Shown here: positions 26,101-33,964 of the stretch, one piece after another
Layout: every line of letters starts with the position of its first letter
Numbering within the stretch: the first letter of the stretch is position 1
DNA from: Streptacidiphilus jiangxiensis
Lineage (GTDB): Bacteria > Actinomycetota > Actinomycetes > Streptomycetales > Streptomycetaceae
Length of the DNA: 64,000 nucleotides
Direction of reading: 5' to 3'
Assembly: GCF_900109465.1 (NCBI RefSeq)
Contig: NZ_FOAZ01000011.1
Coordinates: forward strand, 1-64,000
Notes under the pieces: generated by a model
Database searches by the model: none
What the model was told of the DNA's origin: nothing
Seen by the model: the letters and a program-made list of their open reading frames with translations, nothing else
Position numbers and translations under genes: made by a program

Positions 26101-27303
26101 CTGCAGGAGAACGTCGCGGGCATGCGGATCGTGCAGGCGTTCCTGCGTGAGGACCACAATCGCAGCCGGTTCGCCGAGCGCAGCGACGACTACCGTCGCA
26201 CCCGGGTCCGGGCCCAGCTGTACATATCGATCTACTTCCCGTTCGTGCAGTTCCTCTCCAGCGTCGCCGCGGCGCTGGTGCTGATCGTGGGCGCGAACCG
26301 CGTCAACGCCGGGACGCTGACGACGGGCGCGCTGGTCGCCTACCTGCTCTACATCGACCTGTTCTTCTCGCCGGTGCAGCAGCTCTCGCAGGTCTTCGAC
26401 GGATACCAGCAGGCGGCCGTCGGCCTCTCCCGGATCCGCGAACTGCTGCGCACCCCGACCTCGACGCCGGAGGCGGCGCAGCCGGAGGCGGTCGGCCGTC
26501 TCGGCGGCGAGATCCACTTCGACGACGTGCACTTCGCCTACAACGCGGCGGACGCGGCAACCGCAGGCGCCGCCCCCGGAGCGCGGAAGCCGGAGGTGAT
26601 CGGCGGCGTCGATCTGCGCATACCCGCCGGTCAGACGGTCGCCCTGGTGGGCGAGACGGGCGCGGGCAAGTCCACGCTCGTCAAGTTGCTGGCCCGGTTC
26701 TACGACGTGACCGGCGGCGCGGTCCGGGTGGACGGCAGGGACGTGCGCGAGCTGGATCTGGCCGGGTTCCGGCACCGCCTGGGTGTCGTGCCTCAGGAGG
26801 CCTACCTCTTCGCGGGCACGATCCGGGACGCCATCGCCTATGGTCGGCCGGAGGCGAGCGACGCCGAGGTCGAGGCGGCGGCGCGGGCCGTCGGCGCGCA
26901 CGAGATGATCGCGCGCCTGGACGGCGGCTACCTCTACCGCGTCAGCGAGCGCGGCCGGAACCTGTCCGCCGGGCAGCGTCAGCTCATCGCGCTGGCCCGG
27001 GCCGAGCTGGTGGACCCGGATCTGCTGCTGCTCGACGAGGCCACCGCCGCGCTGGACCTGGCGACGGAGGCCGCGGTGAACCGCGCCGCCGACCGCCTGG
27101 CCCGCCACGGCGGCAAGCGCCGCACCACGCTCGTCATCGCGCACCGCCTCAGCACGGCGGCCCGCGCGGACCGGGTCGTGGTCATGGACCACGGCCGGGT
27201 CGTCGAGGACGGCACCCACGCGGAGCTCCTGGCGGCGGACGGTGCATACGCCCGCCTGTGGCGCGCGTTCGCGGGGGAGGAGCAGACGGCCACCGTCGGC
27301 TGA
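23167..27303 (+). CDS. Fused heterodimer-type ABC exporter (TMD-NBD-TMD-NBD in one chain)
   Basis: 1378-aa single polypeptide with two complete ABC-exporter halves, normally separate genes. Half 1: TMD about residues 20-345, Walker A GASGSGKST (about 422), signature LSGGQ (about 525), Walker B LLLDD in which the catalytic Glu is Asp (about 550). Half 2: TMD about 790-1075, Walker A GETGAGKST (about 1162), signature LSAGQ (about 1266), Walker B LLLDE with catalytic Glu (about 1291), H-loop VIAHRLST. The degenerate site formed by Walker A/B of NBD1 and the altered signature of NBD2 matches asymmetric exporters such as TM287/288. A linker of about 140 residues (Ala/Pro/Asp/Thr-rich, with VNGTAVSRTVVNGATVDGT repeats) joins the halves, and an Asp/Leu repeat (about 350-380) precedes NBD1. 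Substrate, lipid or drug, unknown. Confidence 0.93.
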   Translation: MSQAHKSQGEVAAPSTSTGAGRQAGWVRRLSGYAWRYRTNVLLSFGASLLGMAISALVPLIPRHIIDDVITTHSSSLAPWAIALIGAAVLVFLLTLVRRYWGGRLAMDVQHDMRQDLFDSLTRLDGVKQDGLDTGQVVGRATSDLQMIVGLLSMLPMMTGNILMFLLSIVVMLFLSPLLTLIALAMAPALWWFASLSRKRLFPATWSAQQESGRVAGVVDGAVSGVRVVKGFGQEEQELARLESASRRLYARRLRGIRLSARYSPAMQAIPALAQVAVLALGGWLAVRGQVTLGTFVAFSTYVAQMTAPVRMLTMLLTVGQQARASVERVLQLIDERPVIKERAAAIDLELDELDSLDRLGGIGDLDSLDGLDGLDEIEGLGRPAAVAFENVDFSYPTSAEPVLRGLDLSLSAGETVALVGASGSGKSTVGMLVPRFYDATSGTVRVHGHDVRDLTLRSLRAAIGIVPEDSFLFSESVRTNIAYGRPDATEEEVLAAARAAQADGFIQELPEGYDTVVGEQGLTLSGGQRQRVALARAILADPHILLLDDATSAVDAQVEAEIHEALRAVMAGRTTLLVAHRRSTLQLADRIGVLDRGRLVDLGTHEELDERCPLYRSLLTDPDAMAGDIRAADPAAQILTDSLLAAELADAVRGPAAQAAADATPAPPADATVNGTAVSRTVVNGATVDGTALDRVPVDRVPVGVGVTPELWDRERYPEPDPDAPPAANRSAAAGGHPGGPGGMHSAMGAMAATPELLAKVAALPPANETPQIPLEEARRPDPQFNVRRMLAPFKGPLLLALLLVALDALASLVLPILIRHGIDDGVSKAAGGAVALVSLIALGVVIVDWAVQTAETQVSGRTGERVLYGLRVKIFAHLQRLGLDYYERELGGRIMTRMTTDVDALTSFLQTGVVTAVVSLLTFFGIFVVLLVLDAGLALYVFAVLPVLIVATLVFRAKSSKVYQLGREKVSTVNADLQENVAGMRIVQAFLREDHNRSRFAERSDDYRRTRVRAQLYISIYFPFVQFLSSVAAALVLIVGANRVNAGTLTTGALVAYLLYIDLFFSPVQQLSQVFDGYQQAAVGLSRIRELLRTPTSTPEAAQPEAVGRLGGEIHFDDVHFAYNAADAATAGAAPGARKPEVIGGVDLRIPAGQTVALVGETGAGKSTLVKLLARFYDVTGGAVRVDGRDVRELDLAGFRHRLGVVPQEAYLFAGTIRDAIAYGRPEASDAEVEAAARAVGAHEMIARLDGGYLYRVSERGRNLSAGQRQLIALARAELVDPDLLLLDEATAALDLATEAAVNRAADRLARHGGKRRTTLVIAHRLSTAARADRVVVMDHGRVVEDGTHAELLAADGAYARLWRAFAGEEQTATVG

Positions 27304-27541
27304 CGCCCGCACCCCGCTCGCCCGCGTCCGCACGCGGCACTCGGCACTCGGCGCCGGTCTGCACTGCCTGAGACGGCAGCGCGGATCGGCGCCGCTGCTT
27401 CGCCACCGACTCGCCGCCGCTAGGAACGTGCATCGTGCGCGAGAGGCGTCCGAGCACGCGGTCAGCCGCCTGGCCGGTCCACGGGCTCAGCCCCTCGTGA
27501 TCCGCCCGGGCGCCGGGCTACGGGGGTGATCCGGCCCCACG

Positions 27542-28147
27542 TCAGCCCTCGCGGTGGCGCTGGTAGTGCCGCGCCGCGCGGGCGCGGTTGCCGCAGGGCG
27601 CGCCGCACCACTCGCGGCGCGGGTGGTCCTTGACGAAGAACAGCACGCAGCCCGGTCCGTGGCAGGCCCGCAGGTCCGTGCGCGTCGGACCGGTCAGCAG
27701 GCCGACGGCGCTGCGGGCGAGTGCGGCGAGCGCCGCGGGCAGGCGCGGGTGGTCCGTCGCCTCGACGGAGCTGAAGCCGTCCTCGCCGTGGCGGAGCACC
27801 GGCCAGACGGGGGCGATGGCGGCGGCCGCGTTGACGCCGGTCACGTCCGCCTCCCGCACCTCGTCCTCCCCGGCGGCGGCCCGGATCAGTCCGCGGACCG
27901 CGTCCCGCAGCGCCACGAAGTCCGCGACCTCGGCGGTGGTGGGCTGAGCCACCGTCAGTGGCTCGTCCTCGCCGGCTCCCAGGGCTGCGGCGTGCTCGCT
28001 CAGCCAGGCGGCCAGCTGGTCCGGCGTCGCGATGCCGTCGCGCTGTCGGCCGCGCACGGCGTAGAGCGTGTTGGCGAACTCCACGGCCAGCGGCTCCCGT
28101 GACCCCGTGAGCACGCCGGTCGTTGCCCGCTTCCCTGTCGTCGTCAT
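27542..28147 (-). CDS. CGNR zinc-finger regulator (ABATE domain)
   Basis: 201-aa protein with an N-terminal ABATE domain (LAVEFANTLYAVRGRQRDGIATPDQLAAWLSEH) and a C-terminal CGNR zinc finger (CHGPGCVLFFVKDHPRREWCGAPCGNRARAARHYQRHR; four Cys, with the CGNR motif). These are small transcription regulators that often sit divergent to transporters. It is divergent from an MFS pump with inverted repeats between, so it probably represses that gene. The minus-strand ATG at 28147 lacks a clear ribosome site. The 238 bases from 27304 to 27541 show nothing recognisable. Confidence 0.87.
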   Translation of the reverse strand: MTTTGKRATTGVLTGSREPLAVEFANTLYAVRGRQRDGIATPDQLAAWLSEHAAALGAGEDEPLTVAQPTTAEVADFVALRDAVRGLIRAAAGEDEVREADVTGVNAAAAIAPVWPVLRHGEDGFSSVEATDHPRLPAALAALARSAVGLLTGPTRTDLRACHGPGCVLFFVKDHPRREWCGAPCGNRARAARHYQRHREG

Positions 28148-28166
28148 GGGCTAATGGTATCCCGTG

Positions 28167-28219
28167 GTTGCATCCGTTAGAAGTCGCTGCCATGATCGGG
28201 TCGTTCTCATGGATGCAAC
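28167..28219. promoter_or_regulatory. Inverted-repeat operator between the CGNR and MFS genes
   Basis: GTTGCATCC (28167-28175) and GGATGCAAC (28211-28219) form a 9-bp inverted repeat whose arms are centred 44 bases apart, about four helical turns. A possible MFS promoter (TTGCAT, 17-base spacer, CATGAT) starts within the left arm, so a bound regulator would cover it. Function inferred. Confidence 0.55.
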
Positions 28220-28256
28220 GGCATTTTGCCGTTGGAATTGCCTCGGGGGTACCGGC

Positions 28257-29609
28257 ATGTCCGCCACACACGTCGAGTCCGGACAGAGCACCGAGACGGC
28301 CGTGACCGGCCGGCAGACGCTCTGGCGGAACGCCGACTTTCTGACGTTCTGGTCGGGCGAGACGCTCTCGCTCCTCGGCAGCCAGGTGACCAGCCTGGCC
28401 CTGCCGCTCACCGCGGTCCTCGTTTTCCACGCCACCTCCACGCAGGTCGGCCTGCTGCGCTTCCTGCAGCTCGTGCCGTACCTGGGGCTCGCCATGGTGT
28501 TCGGCGCCTGGGTCGACCGGGCGCGCCGCAAGCGGGTGATGCTGCTGGCCAACGGCGCACGGATGGTGCTGGTCGGGCTGGTCCCGCTGCTGTCCGCGAC
28601 CCACCTGCTGACCCTCCCGCTCCTGCTCGCGCTGGCCTGCGCGATCGGCGTCTTCTCCGTGCTCTTCGACGTCAGCTGGATGTCGTTCGTGCCGACGCTC
28701 GTCCGCGATCCGGCCCGCTACCCGGAGGCGAACCAGAAGCTGGGCACCACCTCGTCCGCAGCCGACGTCGCCGGACCGGGGCTCGCCGGGGCCCTGATCG
28801 GTGCGCTGTCGGCGCCGATCGCCCTGGCCGCCGACGCCGCCTCCTACCTCGTCTCGCTGGCGACGCTGCTGTGGATCCGCACGCCGGAGGCCCGACCGGA
28901 GCCGGCTGCCCGAGCGGGGGCGCAGGCGCCCGCGAAGCGTCGTCTGGTCCGCGAGATCCGCGAGGGGCTCCACTGGGTCTTCGCGGACCGCGTGCTGCGG
29001 CCGCTCGCGCTGATCGCCCCGTTCTGCAACTTCTCGATGGTCTCCGTCTGGACGCTCTTCCTGCTCTACGCGGTGCGGGTGCAGGGTTTGACGGCGGCGC
29101 AGGTCGGCGTGGTCTTCTCCGCCTCCTCGGTCGGCGGGCTGCTGGGGGCGGCGGTCTCGCGCCGGGTGATCGACCGGTTCCGGATCGGGCGGGTCTACGC
29201 CGTCGCCATGTCGGCGATCTTCGCCGGGCCGGTGCTGATCCCCCTCGCGTCCGGATCCAGGACGGCGGTGACGGCGTTCTTCGTCCTCTCCTTCTTCGTC
29301 GGCTACCTGGGCCTCGGGGTGGCCAACGTGGTCATGGTGAGCCTGCGCCAGACGCTGACCCCGCCCGCGCTGATGGGTCGGATGAACGCCGCCTTCCGCA
29401 CGGTCCTGTTCGGCGGCGGCTCCCTCGGCGGGCTCGGGGCGGGCCTGATCGCCGACGCGCTGGGTCTGCGCGCGGGGGTGGCCTTGCTCGCCGTGGCCTC
29501 GGCCGTGATGGTGCTCCCGGTGCTGCTCTCGCCGGTCAGTCGGCTACGGGAGCTGCCGCGGCCTGCGGGATCTGCAGGGCCTCCGGGGTCTGCGGCAGTG
29601 GCAGGCTGA
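28257..29609 (+). CDS. MFS efflux transporter (EntS/DHA3-like, 12 TMS)
   Basis: 450-aa major facilitator. The N-terminal ADFLTFWSGETLSLLGSQVTSLALPLTAV is typical of the DHA3/EntS group; FGAWVDRARRKRVMLLANGARM carries motif A (DR-RRKR). Twelve membrane segments end in LLAVASAVMVLPVLLSPV. The ATG at 28257 follows GGGGGTACC; the AT-richer upstream start (28208) would add CRWNCL-type residues from the operator. Divergent from the CGNR regulator. It likely exports a drug or siderophore-like compound; substrate not predictable. Confidence 0.87.
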   Translation: MSATHVESGQSTETAVTGRQTLWRNADFLTFWSGETLSLLGSQVTSLALPLTAVLVFHATSTQVGLLRFLQLVPYLGLAMVFGAWVDRARRKRVMLLANGARMVLVGLVPLLSATHLLTLPLLLALACAIGVFSVLFDVSWMSFVPTLVRDPARYPEANQKLGTTSSAADVAGPGLAGALIGALSAPIALAADAASYLVSLATLLWIRTPEARPEPAARAGAQAPAKRRLVREIREGLHWVFADRVLRPLALIAPFCNFSMVSVWTLFLLYAVRVQGLTAAQVGVVFSASSVGGLLGAAVSRRVIDRFRIGRVYAVAMSAIFAGPVLIPLASGSRTAVTAFFVLSFFVGYLGLGVANVVMVSLRQTLTPPALMGRMNAAFRTVLFGGGSLGGLGAGLIADALGLRAGVALLAVASAVMVLPVLLSPVSRLRELPRPAGSAGPPGSAAVAG

Positions 29610-29803
29610 TATGGAATGTCTGGCTTCGTCGACATAACGACCAGACGACAACCGGACATCCGTTCGTCGCGTGGCTCAACCGCATCTGTCGCATCACCCT
29701 CCGCTTTGATAGACAGTCTTTGCGCACCGCTCGACGGCACCGCGGCACGGGGGTAGGGCGCGACCGCACCACCGTCCTGTCCCCAGCTTCTGTCGAGGCA
29801 GCC

Positions 29804-31036
29804 GTGCTCGCTCTGGTCGCCCTGTTCTGTGCCGGCTACCTGGCCCCTTACCTCCTGCCCAGCCTCGTCGGCCGTCTCGGCACCGACTTCGGACTGACCC
29901 CGACCCAGGCCGGTGGCGTGGGCAGCGCCCTGCTGCTGGCCTCGGCCCTCGCCGGGATCGGACTGACCGGCCGGATCTCCCGGCTCGGCCCGGACCGGAT
30001 CGCCCGCTGCGCCCTCGTCGTCGTGGGACTGGGTTACGGGCTGGCCGCGGTGACGCACTCGTTGCCCCTGCTGCTGACCGGCTGTGTGCTGGGCGGGGCG
30101 GGTTCGGGCGCGTCGACGGCGGTGGCCGCGTCCGTGCTGGCCAAACGACCTGATCCGCACCGGGTGTTCGTCATCGGGCTGCTGGTCACCTCGGCGCTGG
30201 CTGCAGGGATCTTCCTGGTCCTGCCGCATCTCGGCACCGGTCACGGCCTGGCCTTCGCGTCCATCGCGGTGACGGGTGCGCTCGCGTTGCCGACGACCTC
30301 GGGCCTCCCCGGGCGCGGGGGTCACCGGCTCCCGGTGGGCGGCGGGGAGGCCGCCGCCCGGGCGGTGCGCCTGCCGTTGCCCCGTCGTGGGGCCGGGATC
30401 ACCCTGGCCCTCTGCCTGATGCTCTGGTCGCTGACGCAGAACGCCCTGTGGGGTGTGAGCGGGCGGATCGGCCTGGACCGGGCGGGGCTGACGGAGGCGG
30501 TGCTCGGGGTGGTGCTGGCCGCCGCGCTCGGCGCCGGGCTGGTCGGCACCGTGGGAGCCGGCCTGGTGGGCTCGCGCTTCGGCACCGCGCTCCCGATCGG
30601 GGCCGGCACACTGGCGATCGCCGCCTGCGTCGCGCTGACCGGCGCGGCCCATCACGAGGCGCCGTTCGCGTTCGGCGAGATCGCGTGGAACGCGGTCTAC
30701 CCCTTCGTGCTCAGCTACCTTCTCGGCCTGGCCGCGACTCTCGACCGCGAGGGCCGCTGGGGCGTGTTGGCAGGCGCCGCCTCCTCCATCGGCGTGGCCT
30801 GCGGCCCGCTGGCCGGAACGCTGCTGGTCAGCGCCGCCGGATATCCGGCGATGGGCGTGACGCTCGCCGCAGTCCTGCTCGCCGTGGCGGGACCGCTCGT
30901 GACCGTCGCCCGTAACAGCGCGAAGGAGAGCCGCGCCGAGGCCGCCCGGACCACGACCGAACCCGTCCCGGTCCCGGCGCCCCGCGGGTCCGGCACCCCC
31001 ACGCCCGACCCGGACGCCTCCAGCGCGGCGGCCTAG
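29804..31036 (+). CDS. MFS-type transporter, second in the cluster
   Basis: 410-aa polytopic protein with a major-facilitator pattern of 12 membrane segments in two bundles: LVALFCAGYLAPYLLPSLVGRLGTDFGLTPTQAG in the first helix and loop, ISRLGPDRIARCALVVVGLGYG as motif A region, and a second bundle from ITLALCLMLWSLTQNALWG. The start is a GTG at 29804 with GAGG five bases upstream; the frame extends further back without a better start. A Thr/Pro-rich C-terminal tail follows the last helix. Weakly similar to the YbfB/arabinose-efflux type, but a substrate is not evident. The 195-bp gap after the first MFS gene is low-GC (TGATATGGAATGTCTGG), so it likely has its own promoter. Confidence 0.75.
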   Translation: MLALVALFCAGYLAPYLLPSLVGRLGTDFGLTPTQAGGVGSALLLASALAGIGLTGRISRLGPDRIARCALVVVGLGYGLAAVTHSLPLLLTGCVLGGAGSGASTAVAASVLAKRPDPHRVFVIGLLVTSALAAGIFLVLPHLGTGHGLAFASIAVTGALALPTTSGLPGRGGHRLPVGGGEAAARAVRLPLPRRGAGITLALCLMLWSLTQNALWGVSGRIGLDRAGLTEAVLGVVLAAALGAGLVGTVGAGLVGSRFGTALPIGAGTLAIAACVALTGAAHHEAPFAFGEIAWNAVYPFVLSYLLGLAATLDREGRWGVLAGAASSIGVACGPLAGTLLVSAAGYPAMGVTLAAVLLAVAGPLVTVARNSAKESRAEAARTTTEPVPVPAPRGSGTPTPDPDASSAAA

Positions 31037-31500
31037 CCACCGCCCTGGCCCCCGTCCCGGCCTAGCCACCGCCCTGGCCCCCGTCCCGGCCGACCCCCCT
31101 GGGCCCTGTCCCCGGCCGAGCCTCTTGGGCCCTGTCCGACGTCGGCCCTCGACCCTGCCCCGGCCAGCGCTGGGCCCTCGCCCCTGCCCCGGCTGGCCCC
31201 CCTCGGTCCTGCCCTGGCCAGTCCTGGGCCCTCGACCCTGTCCCCGGCCGGCCTCCCAGGGCCCCGTCCCGGTCGGCCCCCTGGGCCCTGTCCCCGGTCG
31301 GTCCCCCGGGCTCTGCCCGAGGTCTCGGCCCTCGGCCTTGCCTCGGCCGGCCCCCTCGGTCCTGCCCTGGCCAGTCCTGGGCCCTCGACCCTGCCCCGGC
31401 TGGCCCCCTGGGCCCCGTCCCGGTTGGCCCTCGGCCCTCGGCCCTCGGCCCTGACCCGGGTCGGCCGCCTGGGCCCTCCCACGAGGCCTGTCCGAGGCCC
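31036..31500. repeat. Degenerate GC-rich tandem repeat tract
   Basis: About 460 bases of repeated CTGGGCCCTGTCCCCGGCC-like units after the MFS stop. At its left end a 29-bp unit is duplicated exactly (31036-31064 and 31065-31093, containing CCACCGCCCTGGCCCCCGTC). Further right, units of about 25-50 bases vary as GTCCTGCCCTGGCCAGTCCTGGGCCCTCGACCC-type phrases. Open frames run through it in both directions, with only Gly/Arg/Pro/Ala composition, so I treat it as non-coding. No function is visible. Confidence 0.75.
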
Positions 31501-31521
31501 GGGCCCGAGGCCCGGGCGCCC

Positions 31522-32373
31522 TCACTCAGGGAGTTGGAGCACCTCGATGCGACGGCGGCCGGACTGCGCCGGTGGGCCGGCGAAGGCGCTGCCGGGCGAG
31601 CGTGGCGGGACGACCTTCTCCGCCGCGTCGACGCGGGCCGTCACCGCGCGCCACCACAGGGCGAAGGGGACGCCGCCGTTCTCGTCCTCGACGCGCAGGC
31701 GGGCCGCCTCGTCCCAGACGATGCGTCGGACCGTCCATTCCGCGCGCAGACGCAGCAGTTCGCGGTCGAGCTCGGGGGCTCCGAAGCGCTCGGGGGAGAC
31801 GAAGTCGGCCGCTCGGGCGGGCGGGTCGCCGTCCCATCGGAAGACGGTCAGCTCGACCAGGCCGGGCGTCTGCTCCGGCTCCAGCTCGCGCAGGGACCAG
31901 CCCCAGACGGGCTCGGTGCCCCGCCCCGCGAAGCGGGCGCGGATGTCGACCCAACGGCGGCTCGCGATCTGGGAGTCGAGGCGGCGCCGGATCTCGCAGT
32001 GAATCGGCCAGTACCCGGTGGTCGCCGCCCGGACCGCGACGGCGTAGTCCGCCGCGGCGGACCGGAAGGCACTCTCCGCCTCGCGCGTGGCGCGGCGCCG
32101 GACGCCCGGCAGGACCCGTGCTGCGGCCCGTTGGGCGCGCCGCTCCGCGGACGCGAGCGTGCGGGCCGCGTCCGTGACGGCGGCCAGGTAGGCGTCGGCG
32201 GCGGTGCGCCATGCCTCCCATTCGACCTGGTCGACCGGGATCAGACCGTTCACCCGTTCCGCGTCGGTCGTGTCCGCGTCGGTGAGTGCGAGCAGGCACG
32301 GTTCGTCGACCTCGGCCCCGTTCCGGGCCGGGTCCGCCAGCAGTGTCACGAGCACCCATAGATCGCCGATCAT
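31522..32373 (-). CDS. Hypothetical protein (283 aa), helical Ala/Arg-rich middle
   Basis: A gene-like frame with normal third-position GC and an ATG (32373) close to the upstream gap, between two MFS regions. The N-terminus (MIGDLWVLVTLLADPARNGAEVDEPCLLALTDADTTDAERVN) suggests a soluble protein. Residues about 50-140 are Ala/Arg/Glu-rich helices (AAARVLPGVRRRATREAESAFRSAAADYAVAVRAAT), then comes a mixed region (WDGDPPARAADFVSPERFGAPELDRELLRLRAEWTVRRIVWDEAARLR). I recognise no domain. It reads like a DUF found in Streptomyces. The neighbours give no hint of function. The 32374-32581 gap holds a GATCGATAGGCCGATC partial palindrome. Confidence 0.65.
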   Translation of the reverse strand: MIGDLWVLVTLLADPARNGAEVDEPCLLALTDADTTDAERVNGLIPVDQVEWEAWRTAADAYLAAVTDAARTLASAERRAQRAAARVLPGVRRRATREAESAFRSAAADYAVAVRAATTGYWPIHCEIRRRLDSQIASRRWVDIRARFAGRGTEPVWGWSLRELEPEQTPGLVELTVFRWDGDPPARAADFVSPERFGAPELDRELLRLRAEWTVRRIVWDEAARLRVEDENGGVPFALWWRAVTARVDAAEKVVPPRSPGSAFAGPPAQSGRRRIEVLQLPE

Positions 32374-32581
32374 CCCGCCACCCGTCCGGTCGCCGTCGTC
32401 AGCAGGTGAACTACCCGCGGACCTCGATCGATAGGCCGATCGACGGCCAATCGCAGGGCCGAACGCGGGTCCTGACGACAGGACGAGGGCCGGCCCGCTG
32501 GGTGCTGCCGCTCCCGGCAGCCGACCCGCGGACCGGCCCTCGGCGTCCCGAAGGGTCCGGCGTCCCCCCGGCTTCCGCCGG

Positions 32582-33838
32582 TCATTCGCCCGTCGAGGGC
32601 CAGGTCGCGCCGCGCAGGGCGGGGCCGACCGCGGCGCGGAGGGCGGCCAGGGCGATGCCGCCGGCGAGCACCAGCAAGGTGCCGGTGCCGCCGAGCGTCT
32701 GCAGCAGCAGACCCGTGACGCCGGTGCCGAGCGGGATGCCGAGCCCGATCACCGTCATCGTCGCGGAGATGGTCCGGCCCCGCTGAGCGTCCGGGACCTG
32801 GCGGAAGATCAGCACGTCGAGCAGGACGCTCAGGGCCGGGATGCCGAGCATGCCCGCGAGCAGCAGGGCACCCGTCGCCCAGGGGCCGCGGGCGACCGCG
32901 AGGCCGGCGATCACCGGGGCCTCGAGGGCGATGATGCCGATCAGCAGCGTGCCAGGGCGGAAGCGGCGGTGCAGGAAGCCGACCAGCGCGGCGCCGACGA
33001 GGCCGCCGACGGCCGAACCGGCGAGCGCGGCACCGATGGCCCAGGCGGGGGTGGACTGCTCGCGCAGGCGGTAGATGACGCACAGGCTCAGCGGCGCGCC
33101 ACAGGCGTTCAGCGCGGTGACCAGCAGCAGGGCCATGCGCAGGGTCGGGGCCTGCCACAGGGTGCGGACACCGTCGAAGACGGTGCGCAGCGAGGCGGCG
33201 GGGTCGGTGGCGGTGGGTTGCTGCGGACGCACGATCAGGGCGCAGACCAGGGAGATCGCGAAGCCGACGGTGCTGAACAGGAACGGCACCGCGCGCCCGA
33301 GGCCGTACAGGAAGCCGCCCAGCGGCGGGCCGGCCAGTTCGGCGATGCCGACGCGCAGCTCGTCCTGGGTGAGCGCCGCGGTCAGCTGCTCGGCGGGGAC
33401 CACTGCCCGCACCAGCAGCATGCGGGCCGCGCCGCCCAGGGGCTGCGCGGCGCCGAGGGCGACGGCGACCACGAGCAGGTGCGCGAGCATCAGCGAGCCG
33501 AGCGCGCCCGCGAGGACGACCGAGCCGGTGGCGGTGACGCGCAGGGTCTCGGCGGCGATCAGCACCTTGCGGCGGTCGTACCGGTCGAGCAGGACGCCGG
33601 CGGGCAGGCCGAAGAGCACCGTCGCGGCGGCCTGGAAGACGCCGAAGAGACCGGCCCAGGCGGGGGAGCCGGTGAGCGCCAGGATGACGAGGGGGTAGGC
33701 GACGTCCGCCGCGGTGACCCCGGTCAGGGCCGAGGCGGAGCCGATCCACAGCAGCTGGAAGCGCCAGTTGCGGCGCAGCGGCGGCAGCGCCGTCGCCGCG
33801 GTGCCCTCGTGGGCACCGGTGATGGTGCTTGCGGTCAT
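32582..33838 (-). CDS. MFS efflux transporter (DHA3-like)
   Basis: 418-aa major facilitator of the drug-export DHA3/EntS group. NWRFQLLWIGSASALTGVTAADVAYPLVILALTGSPAWAGLFGVFQ forms the first two helices, and GVLLDRYDRRKVLIAAETLR is motif A. Two sixfold bundles are separated by a loop around VRPQQPTATDPAAS. The start ATG is at 33838 (in-frame extension to 35221 is antisense to the next genes and rejected). It is divergent from an ArsR-like regulator with an inverted repeat between them, a usual efflux/repressor pair. Substrate unknown. Confidence 0.87.
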   Translation of the reverse strand: MTASTITGAHEGTAATALPPLRRNWRFQLLWIGSASALTGVTAADVAYPLVILALTGSPAWAGLFGVFQAAATVLFGLPAGVLLDRYDRRKVLIAAETLRVTATGSVVLAGALGSLMLAHLLVVAVALGAAQPLGGAARMLLVRAVVPAEQLTAALTQDELRVGIAELAGPPLGGFLYGLGRAVPFLFSTVGFAISLVCALIVRPQQPTATDPAASLRTVFDGVRTLWQAPTLRMALLLVTALNACGAPLSLCVIYRLREQSTPAWAIGAALAGSAVGGLVGAALVGFLHRRFRPGTLLIGIIALEAPVIAGLAVARGPWATGALLLAGMLGIPALSVLLDVLIFRQVPDAQRGRTISATMTVIGLGIPLGTGVTGLLLQTLGGTGTLLVLAGGIALAALRAAVGPALRGATWPSTGE

Positions 33839-33910
33839 GGTGGGCCTCCCCGAATCCTTCGGCGCCCGCGGGCACCGATCGACGGCGTGAACATTCTCGC
33901 TCTCGCTGAC

Positions 33911-33928
33911 GTTCACTATGACGTGAAT
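33911..33928. promoter_or_regulatory. Candidate operator TTCAC-N6-GTGAA
   Basis: Inverted repeat TTCACTATGACGTGAA (33912-33927), with a third half-like GTGAACATTC at 33887-33896, in the 126-bp divergent gap between the MFS gene and the ArsR-like regulator. The region is notably AT-richer than its surroundings. Operator role inferred. Confidence 0.6.
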
Positions 33929-33964
33929 GATTGCGCATGGGTGAGCGCCTGGCAAGATGGGGGC

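Noticed and set aside
23692-27333. 1213-aa minus-strand open frame
   Set aside because: Antisense to the fused ABC exporter, which has full Walker and signature motifs. Low-complexity composition, no motifs.
28226-29800. 5' part of a 936-aa frame containing the second MFS gene
   Set aside because: Its first 525 codons are an off-frame shadow of the first MFS gene. The real gene starts at the GTG at 29804 with a ribosome site.
29303-31525. 740-aa minus-strand frame over the repeat tract
   Set aside because: Only repeat-derived Gly/Arg/Pro/Ala composition, antisense to two MFS genes.
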